Positions 50,376 through 58,697 of a stretch of DNA of 64,000 nucleotides are shown one piece after another (the stretch's first letter is position 1; each line of letters starts with the position of its first letter). The notes beneath the pieces are model-generated. The model saw nothing but the letters and a program-made list of their open reading frames with translations. It searched no databases and was not told the DNA's origin. The translations under genes were made by a program, and so were the position numbers. Origin of the DNA: Polyangiaceae bacterium (GTDB taxonomy: Bacteria > Myxococcota_A > Polyangia > Polyangiales > Polyangiaceae); contig JABTUA010000004.1 of NCBI GenBank assembly GCA_015075635.1, forward strand, positions 22,815 to 86,814, written 5' to 3'.

Positions 50376-51659
50376 CTACGCCGCTGCTCGCAGCGCGCGG
50401 CCAGCGCCAGCCAGCGCCTCGAGCTCCGCGACCGCGAGATCGGCTGCGACGTCTCGGGCGATGACGGCGGCCATCTGCCGTGCGCCCCGGCGAAACGCTG
50501 GTTCGTCGAGCACTCGGCGTACCGCCGCCGCGATCTTGGCCGGGCTCGCTTTCGGGGACAACGTGAGCCCCGCGCCGGCGACGCGGACCCGTGCGCCGTT
50601 GTCGCGCTGGTCGCGGCCGAACGGGACGACGACGACGGGCACACCACAAGCGAGCGCTTTCATCACGGTGCCGTGCCCGCCGTGGCAGACCACCGCGGAC
50701 GCCATCGGCAAGACCGAGGCGTGCGGCACCGAGCGCGCCACCGCCACGTTCCCAGGCGCCGAAGGGGCGACCGCGGCGCCGTGGGTGACCAGTCCCCTCA
50801 CCTGGAGCGTGCCGAGCGCCGTCGCGATGGACGCGAGCGCCTTCTCTTGCTTCTGGTAGGTGGAGCCGAGCGACACCAGCACGAGCGGCGCGTCGGCTTG
50901 CTCCTCGCTCCACGGAGACGCCCAGGGCTCGACCCAGCCGGGGTCGTCGAGTTGTGGGCCCACATAGCGCACGTTCGCGGGCAGTCCCGAGGGTACGAAG
51001 TCGAACTCGCGGGAGGTGGGAACCAGGGTGCGGTCGAGCCTGTGGAATTGATCGAACACCGCGCTGAGCGGGGCGAGCCCGAGGGCGACGCGGGCCGCGT
51101 TCACCGGCGGCAGCCCCGAGCGAAATACGCGCTCGAACACCCCGAGCAGGACGCGATCGCGCAGGCGGCCTAGCCAAGACCGCGCCGGTCTGAGCCCGAG
51201 CCCGAACGGCGTGGCCCCAGGGACAGGGGCCGAATACGGCATGTGGAACATCAGCGCCGACGGGACGCCAGATTTCTCCGCGCCCACTTGGGCCCCCAAG
51301 GGAAGGCAGTCGATCGCCAGCGCGTCGGGGGAGATCCGAGCGACCGCGTCGAGGACGTCGCGCGCGTAGGCTTCGGCCGGTCCGAACATCAGCAGCTCGC
51401 CGACGCGGCGCAGTTGCTCGAGCGGAGAGCCCGACTCGAAGTCGCGGATCAGGTCGGCGGCCGGGTCCCGCATGTTGTGCTGGGGGGCGCGCCGGAAGGC
51501 CGAGAAGTGGCAGCCAGCAGCGGCGATCTGGCTCTCCGCGGCGCCATCCGAGAGCACGTGCACGTCGTGCCCGAGCAGCGCGAGGCGGCGTGCCACCGAC
51601 AGCTGCGCGGGGACGTTGCCGCCGCCCTCGACCATCACGAACAGGAAGGTCTTCTTCAT
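50376..51659 (-). CDS. Glycosyltransferase, MGT/UGT family
   Basis: This 427-aa protein is a GT-B glycosyltransferase of the macrolide/UGT type. N-terminal FVMVEGGGNVPAQLSVARRLALLGH matches the acceptor-domain opening. The C-terminal donor-binding signature is AVVCHGGHGTVMKALACGVPVVVVPFGRDQ. Such enzymes usually glycosylate small lipophilic or antibiotic-like molecules; the acceptor here is unknown. The ATG at 51659 overlaps the TetR stop (ATGA), so the TetR regulator controls it. The length is close to oleandomycin-type enzymes (about 420 aa). Confidence 0.87.
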   Translation of the reverse strand: MKKTFLFVMVEGGGNVPAQLSVARRLALLGHDVHVLSDGAAESQIAAAGCHFSAFRRAPQHNMRDPAADLIRDFESGSPLEQLRRVGELLMFGPAEAYARDVLDAVARISPDALAIDCLPLGAQVGAEKSGVPSALMFHMPYSAPVPGATPFGLGLRPARSWLGRLRDRVLLGVFERVFRSGLPPVNAARVALGLAPLSAVFDQFHRLDRTLVPTSREFDFVPSGLPANVRYVGPQLDDPGWVEPWASPWSEEQADAPLVLVSLGSTYQKQEKALASIATALGTLQVRGLVTHGAAVAPSAPGNVAVARSVPHASVLPMASAVVCHGGHGTVMKALACGVPVVVVPFGRDQRDNGARVRVAGAGLTLSPKASPAKIAAAVRRVLDEPAFRRGARQMAAVIARDVAADLAVAELEALAGAGRALRAAA

Positions 51660-52231
51660 CGCCCTCTTTCGAGCTGGCGCGCCAGCGCGTCCACCAGGTC
51701 CATCATTCGCTGCGTCGTCTCCGCTCGGCTCTTGCCCAGGTCGCGCCGCCAGAGCTTCCACAGGTAGTAGTCCGTGGCGCCGAACAGGAGCATCACGCGC
51801 CGCTCACGCTCCGGTCCGCGACGCACGCCGAGCAGATCGGCGAAGACCGTCTCGACCCAGCCGCGGTGTCGCGCTCGGGCGTCGTCCATGATCGACTTCA
51901 CGGGAGGGAAGCGCTCTTCCTGGACCAGCCCACGCCAGCCGAGATCACCCATTTCTTCGTAGCTCGCGATCAGAGCTTCGACCGCGCTCCGGTGGTCGCT
52001 CGACTCCGGGAGGCGGCTGGCGAAGATGCGCTGCGCTGCGGAGCGGGACGCCGCCTCGAAGAGCGCCTCCTTGGAGCCAAAGCGTCGCAGCACCGTCTGG
52101 AGCGTGACGCCTGCGTGGTCAGCGATGGCCTGGAGCGTCACTTCTTCGAAGCTCTGCCCACGGAACAGCGCCTCGGCAGCCGCGAAGATGCGCTGGGCCG
52201 TCCGCTCGGCGGCCTCGGCTCGCGCCCCCAT
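51656..52231 (-). CDS. TetR-family transcriptional regulator
   Basis: This 191-aa regulator has an N-terminal helix-turn-helix TLQAIADHAGVTLQTVLRRFGSKEALFEAA, typical of TetR, and a C-terminal ligand-binding helical domain. It is translationally coupled to the MGT-type glycosyltransferase, as in many resistance or tailoring modules. The ATG at 52231 follows a GAGAGG site; an alternative ATG at 52273 sits at the edge of the operator palindrome and would leave almost no leader. The perfect palindrome at 52273-52299 is the probable autoregulatory site. Confidence 0.85.
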   Translation of the reverse strand: MGARAEAAERTAQRIFAAAEALFRGQSFEEVTLQAIADHAGVTLQTVLRRFGSKEALFEAASRSAAQRIFASRLPESSDHRSAVEALIASYEEMGDLGWRGLVQEERFPPVKSIMDDARARHRGWVETVFADLLGVRRGPERERRVMLLFGATDYYLWKLWRRDLGKSRAETTQRMMDLVDALARQLERGR

Positions 52232-52272
52232 GCGGTAGGGGCGCCTCTCTGCTCGGGCTGGGGCGGCGCGCA

Positions 52273-52299
52273 TTTGATGTTAGTGTATATAACATCAAA
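52273..52299. promoter_or_regulatory. TetR operator palindrome and likely promoter
   Basis: TTTGATGTTA, a 7-base spacer (GTGTATA), then TAACATCAAA make a perfect 10-bp inverted repeat. It is strikingly AT-rich in a GC-rich genome. A TATATA-like -10 element lies inside it on the minus strand, directly upstream of the tetR coding region, so binding would block transcription of the regulator and the glycosyltransferase. Confidence 0.7.
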
Positions 52300-52333
52300 G
52301 TTGGACCCCGTCCAGCTCGGGGATCGGGGCAGC

Positions 52334-53119
52334 TCAGTCGTCGTCGTCGTGCTCGCGGTGCTTCCGCTGCTCCCCGGCCTTGCCGTGCCCGTCACCCCCC
52401 TCGGCCTCGCCGAGCTGGATGGTCTGGCCGATGAACGGCAGGGTCACCCGACTGGTCTTGGCGTCGTAGCCGTCGAGCAGCGCTCCAGCCCAGAGGCCCG
52501 TCAGGCCGAGGAACGCGATGGCGACCAGCGCGTGCGAGGAGCCGATGGCCCGGGCGGGGTCGCCCTGCTTCTTTCCGTCGACCATGCTGAGGGCGATGTT
52601 CTCTTTCTGGCGCAGCGTGTGCCACACGATTCCGGCGACGTGGGCGCCGACCACCAAGACCATCGCCCAGGCCATGATCTCGTGGAGCTCCTCGAATACC
52701 TCGCCTCCCCGCGACATGCCGGCTCCGGTGACGGCGAGCCCGAGGGAGAGCGCCAGCATGGCGTACACGGCGTAGCTCGAGCCGGGGTTGTGGCCCGTGT
52801 GTCGGGTGTCTTTTCCGGAGAAGGCTCCCCGCAGGTACTCGAGGAGCGCTCGCGGACCGAAGGCGAAGGAGCGGAAGCGAGCGTAGCGCGAGCCGACGAA
52901 GCCCCAGATGACGCGCAGCACCACCATGAAGGCCATCACGCCGCCGAGCAGCATGTGCAGCGCGAAGAGCGAGCTCTCGTCGTCGACGAGGTTCGCGATG
53001 GCGAACGCCCCGAAGAACGAAGCGGCCAGGAGCCAGTGGAAGAGTCGAACCGGGATGTCCCACACCAGGATGCGCCTGGCTGGGGTCTCGCCACCCGAGG
53101 GCGTGTCGTTCGATTTCAT
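52334..53119 (-). CDS. Cytochrome b561-type membrane protein
   Basis: This 261-aa protein starts with VWDIPVRLFHWLLAASFFGAF, the typical first helix of prokaryotic cytochrome b561 (PF01292). Further helices are LFALHMLLGGVMAFMVVLRVIWGFVG, LHEIMAWAMVLVVGAHVAGIVWHTLR and a last hydrophobic segment ALVAIAFLGLTGLWAGALL. Histidines suitable for two b hemes lie in the FHW, LHM, LHE and GAHVAGIVWHT positions. The His/Asp-rich C-terminus (EHDDDD) is unusual. It transfers electrons in the inner membrane; the partner is unknown. The gene is on the same strand as tetR but ends before the operator. Confidence 0.82.
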   Translation of the reverse strand: MKSNDTPSGGETPARRILVWDIPVRLFHWLLAASFFGAFAIANLVDDESSLFALHMLLGGVMAFMVVLRVIWGFVGSRYARFRSFAFGPRALLEYLRGAFSGKDTRHTGHNPGSSYAVYAMLALSLGLAVTGAGMSRGGEVFEELHEIMAWAMVLVVGAHVAGIVWHTLRQKENIALSMVDGKKQGDPARAIGSSHALVAIAFLGLTGLWAGALLDGYDAKTSRVTLPFIGQTIQLGEAEGGDGHGKAGEQRKHREHDDDD

Positions 53120-53222
53120 GAGCCTGAACCTGTCCTTCGACGCGACCGGTCGCCATCGGTCAAACGGCGCAATTGTCTGCGCGGCCGCATGCGTCGGATG
53201 ACGCAGACGCCGCGTTTTCCGT

Positions 53223-53822
53223 TCAGGCTGGAAGGCGCGGGGCGAACAGCTCGCGAGACGTCAGCGCGATCACGGCGATGACGCCCAACATCAAGAGCCC
53301 GGCCGACGGGACGGCGAGCCACGCCAGAGACTCCTTCGCAGCATCGGTGCTGCCGAGCCCGGGCGCGGCGCGCGCGGCCAAGAGCCAGAACGAGGAGTAG
53401 CCGAGCCCGCCGAGCCCGAGCGCGAGCGACACGCTCTGACGCGCTCGCCGCCTCGGCCGCTCCAGCGCAGCGAGCAGGAGGATCCCGCCGAGCGCGACCG
53501 CACCGATGGCGCCGCCGTGCATGTGAGCGCGCTTGTAGTACGTCCAGCTCTTGTCGACGACGCTCTTCATTTTCGCAGCGTCGCCGGCGTAGACCCCGTC
53601 GCGCACGGCCTCGGCACGCGCCGTGAGCCCGCTCTTGAGCGGGGTTTCGAAGGCGCCGAAGGCGCCGCCGAGCGCGAACCCGAACAGGATGGTCAGCAAG
53701 GCGAGCACGGTCCCCCAGCGTCCCACTCGCAGGCGCGCGACGAACGAGCCCTCGGGTGCACGTTCTGCCGTCGGCGTCGCCGTCTGCGCAGGGATTTCTT
53801 GGACTTGGGGGGGCGATGACAT
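53223..53822 (-). CDS. Multi-pass membrane protein of unknown function
   Basis: This 199-aa protein has about four membrane helices: TVLALLTILFGFALGGAFGAF, then GGAIGAVALGGILLLAAL, then LGLGGLGYSSFWLLAARA, then LLMLGVIAVIALTSREL. An outer or periplasmic loop carries SWTYYKRAHMHGGA, whose histidines could bind a metal or heme. It lies upstream of the cytochrome b561-type gene with about 100 bp between them, on the same strand, so the two may work together. The ATG at 53822 is preferred over an upstream codon at 53855. No family is recognised. Confidence 0.6.
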   Translation of the reverse strand: MSSPPQVQEIPAQTATPTAERAPEGSFVARLRVGRWGTVLALLTILFGFALGGAFGAFETPLKSGLTARAEAVRDGVYAGDAAKMKSVVDKSWTYYKRAHMHGGAIGAVALGGILLLAALERPRRRARQSVSLALGLGGLGYSSFWLLAARAAPGLGSTDAAKESLAWLAVPSAGLLMLGVIAVIALTSRELFAPRLPA

Positions 53823-53899
53823 GCGCAGCGAAGGGAGCAGATCGCGTGCCACCACTCACCTGACCGGCAGCGACGCTCCCGAGGTCGGCGGGGCGGCTG

Positions 53900-54091
53900 T
53901 CAGATCGGGCAGCTCATGTCGGCGCCGCAGCACATCGGCGACTTGATCTTGCCGTGGTCGTTGGGGCACTTCGAGACGGAGACCTTCGCACCATCGGCCT
54001 TGGTGATCGCGTCGGGCACGAGCTCGGCGTTGCACTTCGCGCAAGTCATGTTGACGCTCATACCGCACTTTTCACAGGTGTAGGTTGCCAT
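53900..54091 (-). CDS. Small zinc-ribbon-like protein
   Basis: This 63-aa protein starts MATYTCEKCGMSVNMTCAKC, giving two CxxC knuckles. It later has KCPNDHGK and CCGADMSCP at its C-terminus, enough cysteines and a histidine for one to two zinc or iron sites. It has no signal peptide. Such small ribbons often bind nucleic acid or act as electron carriers (rubredoxin-like), but no family is certain. The ATG at 54091 is preceded by a purine-rich stretch; the ORF upstream extends three more codons. Confidence 0.6.
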   Translation of the reverse strand: MATYTCEKCGMSVNMTCAKCNAELVPDAITKADGAKVSVSKCPNDHGKIKSPMCCGADMSCPI

Positions 54092-54173
54092 GGCGCGGAC
54101 CATACAACAGAGCCAGCCGCGGCGTCACGCCGCGAAGTTGGCCTGCTGCTCGGGGGCCGAAGACGAGTGTCGT

Positions 54174-55724
54174 TCAGGAGTTGTCCACGCTCCCGTCGCT
54201 GACGGTGTTCCCGGAGAGCACCCAGGTCCCGAAGTTGGTCGAGCCCTGCGCCGTGTACTTGTTGTGCGCCTTCTCCGAGGCCAGCGAGTAAGCGGTGGGC
54301 GCGAAGTGATTGCCGGTGATGGCGCAGTTGTGCGTGTCGTATACCGCCACGAAGTACTGACTCCCCGCCACCCAGTCGCCCGCGACCGTATTGCCCTTCA
54401 CCACCACGTCCCAGAAGTTCACTCCGCTCTTCGCGGAGTCGACGAACACGAGGGGCACCGTGGCGCCGGAGCTCTTGGCCCGCCCGCACGAGACGAGCTT
54501 GTTGTTCTGGATCACGAAGCTGCCGAGCGATCCGAGGGCACCCGGGTAGTCGGCGGGGGCGTAGACGCTGATCGCCGTGGCGCAGCGCTCGAAGGTCACG
54601 CCTTCGATGCGCACGTTCTGCCAACCGTAGGCGCGGATGGCGCCGTCGTTCTGGAAGTTTGCCCCGCTCTCGGCCAGCGAAGGATCGATGTCGTGGAAGT
54701 AGCCGCCCTGGATCGTGATACCCGACATCTTGGCCTTCGGCGCGCCCCCCGCGGTCTGGAAGTGGTGAGACGAGACCGCGCGCGGCACGTCGTAGAAGGT
54801 CGAGTTCAGGATCAGCACGTTGTTCGGCACCGTCCCGTCGCCCGCGACGTTGTGCGCGGCCCCGATCCACGAGTAGTCGATGTTGATGGCCTCGTCGTCG
54901 ATGCGGTGGGTGGGCGCCACGCCGTGCATCGTCACGTTGTCCACGATCACGTTGTGGACGCCGGCCTGGTACTCGCCGCCCGAGGAGTTGATCTCCAGGT
55001 GGTGCGCCTTGTAGCCGATGTTCTTGATCTCCATGTTTCGGAGCACGAACTTTCGCGTGTGAACGATGCTGAAGCCGCCGCCGCCGTTGGCGTTCCACAC
55101 GCCGCCGTCGATGGTCCAGTAGGTGTTGGGCGAGGCGTAACCGCCGCCCCCGTTGTCATCCACGTTCATCAGGTGCATGCCCGGCTTGCCGCGTACCTCG
55201 GCGCCAGCGGCTTCGATGCGAACGTGAGCGCGCGTGCGGAGCGGCGTGGAGAGGACGTGGAGGCCCGGCTTCAACACGACCTTGGCGAAGTGAGAGTCTT
55301 GAGCCGCGTGGTTCGGCCAGGTCGGCGACAGGCTCTGCGCGCAGGCGCGCGCCGCATCCATCGCGCCCTGGATGCTCTGACCGGGATCGACGTAGAACGT
55401 GTTGTCGGCGGGGCACGGACCGGGTGCCGGCGGGGAGCCGCCCGCGCCCGCTGCTGCCCCGGCGCCCGCTGCTGCCCCGGCGCCCGCTGCGCCCCCCACA
55501 CCCGCGGCGCCCCCCGCGCTCGGTGCGCCGGCTGCACCGGCGGCGCCCGCAACACCGCCTGCGCTCGACCCGGCGTCCGGCGCGGATCCATCGCTCCACG
55601 CACCGCCGTCCACCGGCTGCGCGGTCTGTCCGCCAGCGCCGGCTTGCGCGGCGGTGGGATCGTCGCTCGCTGCGCCGCCGCAGCCCTGGAGACATGCGTA
55701 GGCGAAGACGAGCCAGAGTCTCAC
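54174..55724 (-). CDS. Parallel beta-helix lipoprotein
   Basis: This 516-aa protein has a GTG start inside the stop of the lysozyme gene (GTGA). Its lipobox is LQGCGG (Cys at about residue 14), followed by an Ala/Gly/Pro linker of repeated units (AAGAGAAAGAGGSP-like, coding repeat near 55440-55520). A right-handed beta-helix domain follows with stacked strands (VRIEAAGAEVRGK, VIVDNVTMHGV, VLILNSTFYDV, ITIQGGYFHDI). It is an exported surface lipoprotein, possibly carbohydrate-binding or a polysaccharide lyase; no catalytic residues can be assigned. The adjacent GH25 lysozyme suggests joint action on cell wall or surface polymers. Confidence 0.75.
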   Translation of the reverse strand: MRLWLVFAYACLQGCGGAASDDPTAAQAGAGGQTAQPVDGGAWSDGSAPDAGSSAGGVAGAAGAAGAPSAGGAAGVGGAAGAGAAAGAGAAAGAGGSPPAPGPCPADNTFYVDPGQSIQGAMDAARACAQSLSPTWPNHAAQDSHFAKVVLKPGLHVLSTPLRTRAHVRIEAAGAEVRGKPGMHLMNVDDNGGGGYASPNTYWTIDGGVWNANGGGGFSIVHTRKFVLRNMEIKNIGYKAHHLEINSSGGEYQAGVHNVIVDNVTMHGVAPTHRIDDEAINIDYSWIGAAHNVAGDGTVPNNVLILNSTFYDVPRAVSSHHFQTAGGAPKAKMSGITIQGGYFHDIDPSLAESGANFQNDGAIRAYGWQNVRIEGVTFERCATAISVYAPADYPGALGSLGSFVIQNNKLVSCGRAKSSGATVPLVFVDSAKSGVNFWDVVVKGNTVAGDWVAGSQYFVAVYDTHNCAITGNHFAPTAYSLASEKAHNKYTAQGSTNFGTWVLSGNTVSDGSVDNS

Positions 55725-57136
55725 GCGCGCGGCCTCCAACGCCGTGCGAACCAGCCCAGCGCGAGCAGGAGCGCGAGCGGCGAGCGCTCGCTCGGCGCGC
55801 CGGTCGTCCGACACGCGCAGCCTTCGTCGTCGCCGAGCTCTCTCGGCTTCGCGCCGCCGCTTCCGCTGACGGCACCCGCCGCGCCAGCCGCGCCAGCCGC
55901 GCCTGCGCCGCCCGCTGCGCCCGCTTCCCCGCCAGCTCCCGCGCCGCCGCCGGCGCCGCCGGCGCCGCCGGGCCCTTCCAGCACCGTGATCTGCGCTTCG
56001 AGCTGGTTGTCGGGCGGACCGCCTTGACCGGAGTCGCTGAACCACGTCACGCCCTCCTGAAGCACGCCGAAGTGCTCGTGGTACGTCCCGGGCTCGCTGG
56101 GCGCGCGCAGGTTGAAGCTGAACTTGAAGCTCTCACCGGGCGCCACCGTGCCGGTCACACCCGCCGGTCGGTTCGGCGCGAGCCAGCTCGGATCGGCGAA
56201 CGGGCTCGTGCGGTCCCGCGGCTCCGTGGTGCCGAGGCGGGTGTTCGAGTCCCAGGGGGCGGTTCCGCTGTTCTTCAGCGTGATGAAGGCCCCGATGGTC
56301 TCACCCGCCGTCATCTCGAGGGCGGTCACCGCGAGCGGGAACGACTGCTCCACGAAGGTCGCGCCGTAGCTCGGCGCAGCGGTCCCTCCGGCGAACGCGG
56401 CGAGCTCCGCCTTCGTGCCGTTGAACACGTCGCGATCCCAGCCCTTGCCGTTGCTGCAGTATTGGGTCTGCCCGTCGCAGTACTGCCAGAAGGTCCACTT
56501 GCTCCAACCCGCCGGGATCGACGGGCAGCTCGCGCCGTAGTGCGCGATCCAGAGCGGGTACTTGCCGAACGCCGTGGAGCCGACCTTGTCCTGCCAGAAG
56601 TACGGGCCCGTGTAGATCACCGGCCGCTTGCCGGTGCCCTGCTCGACGATGTCGAGCCAGGTCTGCACCTTCGAGGCGATGGTCGCCGCCGACTGGCCGT
56701 CGGTGGCCTCGACGTCGATCACGGCGGGCAGGTCCCCCGCTCCGAGCTTGCCGACCTTCTGCACGACCATGTTGGCCTGCGCGCTCGCGCTCTGGCCCGG
56801 CCGGAAGTACTGATACGCGCCGCGGAGCACGCCCGCGTCCTTCATCTTCTTCCAGTTGGCATCGAACCAGCTGTCGACGTACGTAGTGCCGTCGCTGATG
56901 CGCGCGTAGCCGAAGCTCACGCCAGCGGCGTTCCAGTTGAAGTCCGCCTGGTATTTGGAGACGTCCGCGCCCTGCGGACCCGCGTACTTGTCGGGACCAC
57001 ACACCTTGGTCAGCTCTTCGCTACTCTCGCCGGTCGGCTCGCCGGCGCCCGCGCTCTCGCCTTCGTAGTCGTCGCCGCAGCCGGCGAGCGCGAGGGTCAG
57101 GGTGGCCAGGGCGAGCAAGGGAAGGCGTGCGGTCAT
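55721..57136 (-). CDS. GH25-type lysozyme lipoprotein with NBR1-like domain and MYXO-CTERM tail
   Basis: This 471-aa exported protein has lipobox LALAGCGDD. A glycosyl hydrolase 25 domain (about residues 45-250) contains QGADVSKYQADFNW, FGYARISDGTTY, AVIDVEATD and FWQYCDG; the Asp/Glu of DVEA fits the catalytic acid. A beta-sandwich like the NBR1 Ig-like fold follows (AFITLKNSGTAPWDSNTRLGT). A Gly/Ala-rich linker ends in a MYXO-CTERM-like tail: CACRTTG, a hydrophobic segment LALLLALGWFA and a terminal Arg cluster (RRWRPRA). It hydrolyses peptidoglycan glycan strands outside the cell. The ATG at 57136 was chosen as the one directly before the signal peptide. Confidence 0.82.
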   Translation of the reverse strand: MTARLPLLALATLTLALAGCGDDYEGESAGAGEPTGESSEELTKVCGPDKYAGPQGADVSKYQADFNWNAAGVSFGYARISDGTTYVDSWFDANWKKMKDAGVLRGAYQYFRPGQSASAQANMVVQKVGKLGAGDLPAVIDVEATDGQSAATIASKVQTWLDIVEQGTGKRPVIYTGPYFWQDKVGSTAFGKYPLWIAHYGASCPSIPAGWSKWTFWQYCDGQTQYCSNGKGWDRDVFNGTKAELAAFAGGTAAPSYGATFVEQSFPLAVTALEMTAGETIGAFITLKNSGTAPWDSNTRLGTTEPRDRTSPFADPSWLAPNRPAGVTGTVAPGESFKFSFNLRAPSEPGTYHEHFGVLQEGVTWFSDSGQGGPPDNQLEAQITVLEGPGGAGGAGGGAGAGGEAGAAGGAGAAGAAGAAGAVSGSGGAKPRELGDDEGCACRTTGAPSERSPLALLLALGWFARRWRPRA

Positions 57137-57297
57137 CCTCGGGCCCACAATGCAATGAACGCACCTACCCTCTCCCGCAGGAAACCGCGGAGTTCGACCC
57201 GAACCGCTGCCAAGCGCTGGTTGCAGGTGCCTACCGCGGGTTGGCGCCCAGGGGATGGCGGGCGCGACGTTGACGCCCGCCGTACCCTTGACCGAAC

Positions 57298-57786
57298 ATG
57301 GCCAGCATGAGCGATCAGTCGGTCAGCCGTCGCGCGTTGCTCGGTTACGCCGGGGCCGGCGTCGCGGCCGCGAGCGTGCCTCGAGCCGCCGAGGCCAGCC
57401 CGGCGCGCGTGCCGACGCGGGGCATCGCCCAGCTGCTCGCGCCGCTCGTGCCGGGCGCGGCGCTCGGCCGCTGGCAGGTCGAGGCCTCGATCGAGCCGGT
57501 GGGCGGCGCCGCGAGCGTCGTCCTCGCGGACCAGCGCGGGCAGCGCTTTCAGCTCGACATCTGCGCGCGGGATCCGTCGCCGCTCGCGTCGCGAGGCCCG
57601 GCTTCGACGGAGCACTTCGAGATCTTCCTGGCCAATCAGGGCGACGGCGCGACGGGCACGCACGAAGACCACGGCCTCGCGGCCATGGCGCTCGCGGAGC
57701 TCATCCGCGCCAACGAGGCGCACGCCGACAAGAGCCCGTACCTCACCTTGGCCGAACGCAGCGATCCGCGGCGCCACTTGCGTTGA
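57298..57786 (+). CDS. Tat-exported protein at the head of the HxsD/radical SAM cluster
   Basis: This 162-aa protein has a twin-arginine signal (SRRALLGYAGAGVAAAS, arginines at about residues 11-12) and cleavage near AEA. A compact domain follows: WQVEASIEP, VVLADQRGQRFQLDI, FEIFLANQGDG, and a helix after a His-Asp pair THEDHGLAAMALAELIRA, ending in PRRHLR. The two-strand-plus-helix part resembles the C-terminal domain of the radical SAM protein at 41757. Being first in the operon and exported folded, it is a candidate substrate or cofactor carrier of this cluster. Start ATG 57298 or 57307. Confidence 0.6.
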   Translation: MASMSDQSVSRRALLGYAGAGVAAASVPRAAEASPARVPTRGIAQLLAPLVPGAALGRWQVEASIEPVGGAASVVLADQRGQRFQLDICARDPSPLASRGPASTEHFEIFLANQGDGATGTHEDHGLAAMALAELIRANEAHADKSPYLTLAERSDPRRHLR

Positions 57787-57790
57787 GCGC

Positions 57791-58252
57791 GTGGTCCACC
57801 TCGACCTGGCGCAACTGTCCCGGGCCGACGCCCTCGCCGAGCTCGGCGAGAACGGTTTCTGGACGGACGTCTACGGTGTGACCGAGGCCATGCACGATCA
57901 CCACACGGGGGTGAAAGGCAGCTTCCGCCGCGTGGTGCTGGGGCTGCGCCGGGCGCGCGCGGAGCGCGTACCGTTCGCGCTGGTCTTCCACCTGACCCGC
58001 TCGAACTACCGCCACGCGCCGGAGATGGTGCGAGTGGCGCACACGCTGGGCGCGCAGGCGTTGGGGCTCGCCGCGGCCACCGCCGAGTGTCGCGTGCCCC
58101 CGGCGCCCGCCGAGCTGGTCGCTCCGTTCACGGCGCGGGCGGTCGAGACCGCGCGCGCTCTCGGCTTGCGCGTCGCCGAGGCCGCAAGCGCCGAGTCGGC
58201 TCTGCGAGCGCTCGAGCCAGAAACGCCGGTCGTGCGCCCGGAAAGGCGCTAA
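57791..58252 (+). CDS. Half-barrel radical SAM-like protein without the Fe-S motif
   Basis: This 153-aa protein reads like the second half of a radical SAM barrel: DVYGVTEAMHDHHTGVKGSF (equivalent to SLDGxxxExHDxxRG), then VPFALVFHLTRSNYRHAPEMVRVAHTLGAQALGL. There is no CxxxCxxC and no GGE strand, so it cannot bind the cluster. The full-length enzyme at 59833 has the matching region. It may pair with another protein of the cluster, or act as a regulatory or substrate-binding piece. The GTG at 57791 begins 4 bases after the previous stop; no strong ribosome binding site is visible, so coupling is likely. Confidence 0.55.
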   Translation: MVHLDLAQLSRADALAELGENGFWTDVYGVTEAMHDHHTGVKGSFRRVVLGLRRARAERVPFALVFHLTRSNYRHAPEMVRVAHTLGAQALGLAAATAECRVPPAPAELVAPFTARAVETARALGLRVAEAASAESALRALEPETPVVRPERR

Positions 58253-58262
58253 GCTCCCGCCG

Positions 58263-58697
58263 ATGGAACCGCAGGGGAGCGACGCCCTCGTCGTCGAGCT
58301 GGACGAGGCCCTGTACCCGAAGGACGCCATCTATGGCGCGGCCTACGTCTTCATCGACCGCTGCTACGTCCGTCTGGATCGCCCGGCGCCGGGTCGGATC
58401 TCCGTGCGCCTGAAGCCGAAGGCCAACGTCGAGACACCGCTCGCGGATCTCGCCGGAGAGCTCGAGAACGAGCTGCTCGGTCAGGCTTGGCGCCGGCTCC
58501 TGGTCGAGGAGAACCGCCGGCTCGTGGAGACGGTCACCACCCAGGCCCTGGCCGGCGCCGCCGGCCCGCCGGGCCTCGACGAGCTCCTGGAGATGGACGT
58601 GGACGATCAAGCGGCGTTCGACGATCCGCTCGGCATCGCCATGAGCTGGGAGGAGAAGTACAAGAAACGAAAGCCGAAAGGCGGCGAGGAGCCGTGA
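58263..58697 (+). CDS. HxsD-like protein
   Basis: This 144-aa protein matches the pattern of HxsD, a small partner in the His-Xaa-Ser radical SAM system. The opening is VVELDEALYPKDAIYGAAYVFIDRCYVRLD and the later helix ELENELLGQAWRRLLVEENRRLVETVTTQAL resembles the FENELLD/R..VAEET segment of that family. A further acidic then basic C-terminal tail (KYKKRKPKGG) is present. In known systems HxsD lies with radical SAM enzymes HxsB and HxsC and an HxsA peptide; here only one full radical SAM gene is in the cluster. The family call comes from memory of the motif and should be checked with an HMM. Confidence 0.6.
   Translation: MEPQGSDALVVELDEALYPKDAIYGAAYVFIDRCYVRLDRPAPGRISVRLKPKANVETPLADLAGELENELLGQAWRRLLVEENRRLVETVTTQALAGAAGPPGLDELLEMDVDDQAAFDDPLGIAMSWEEKYKKRKPKGGEEP

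Noticed and set aside
55399..55701. Plus-strand Pro/Ala-rich frame opposite the beta-helix lipoprotein linker
   Set aside because: It is the complement of the Gly/Ala linker repeat and has no start signal or neighbour that would support it.
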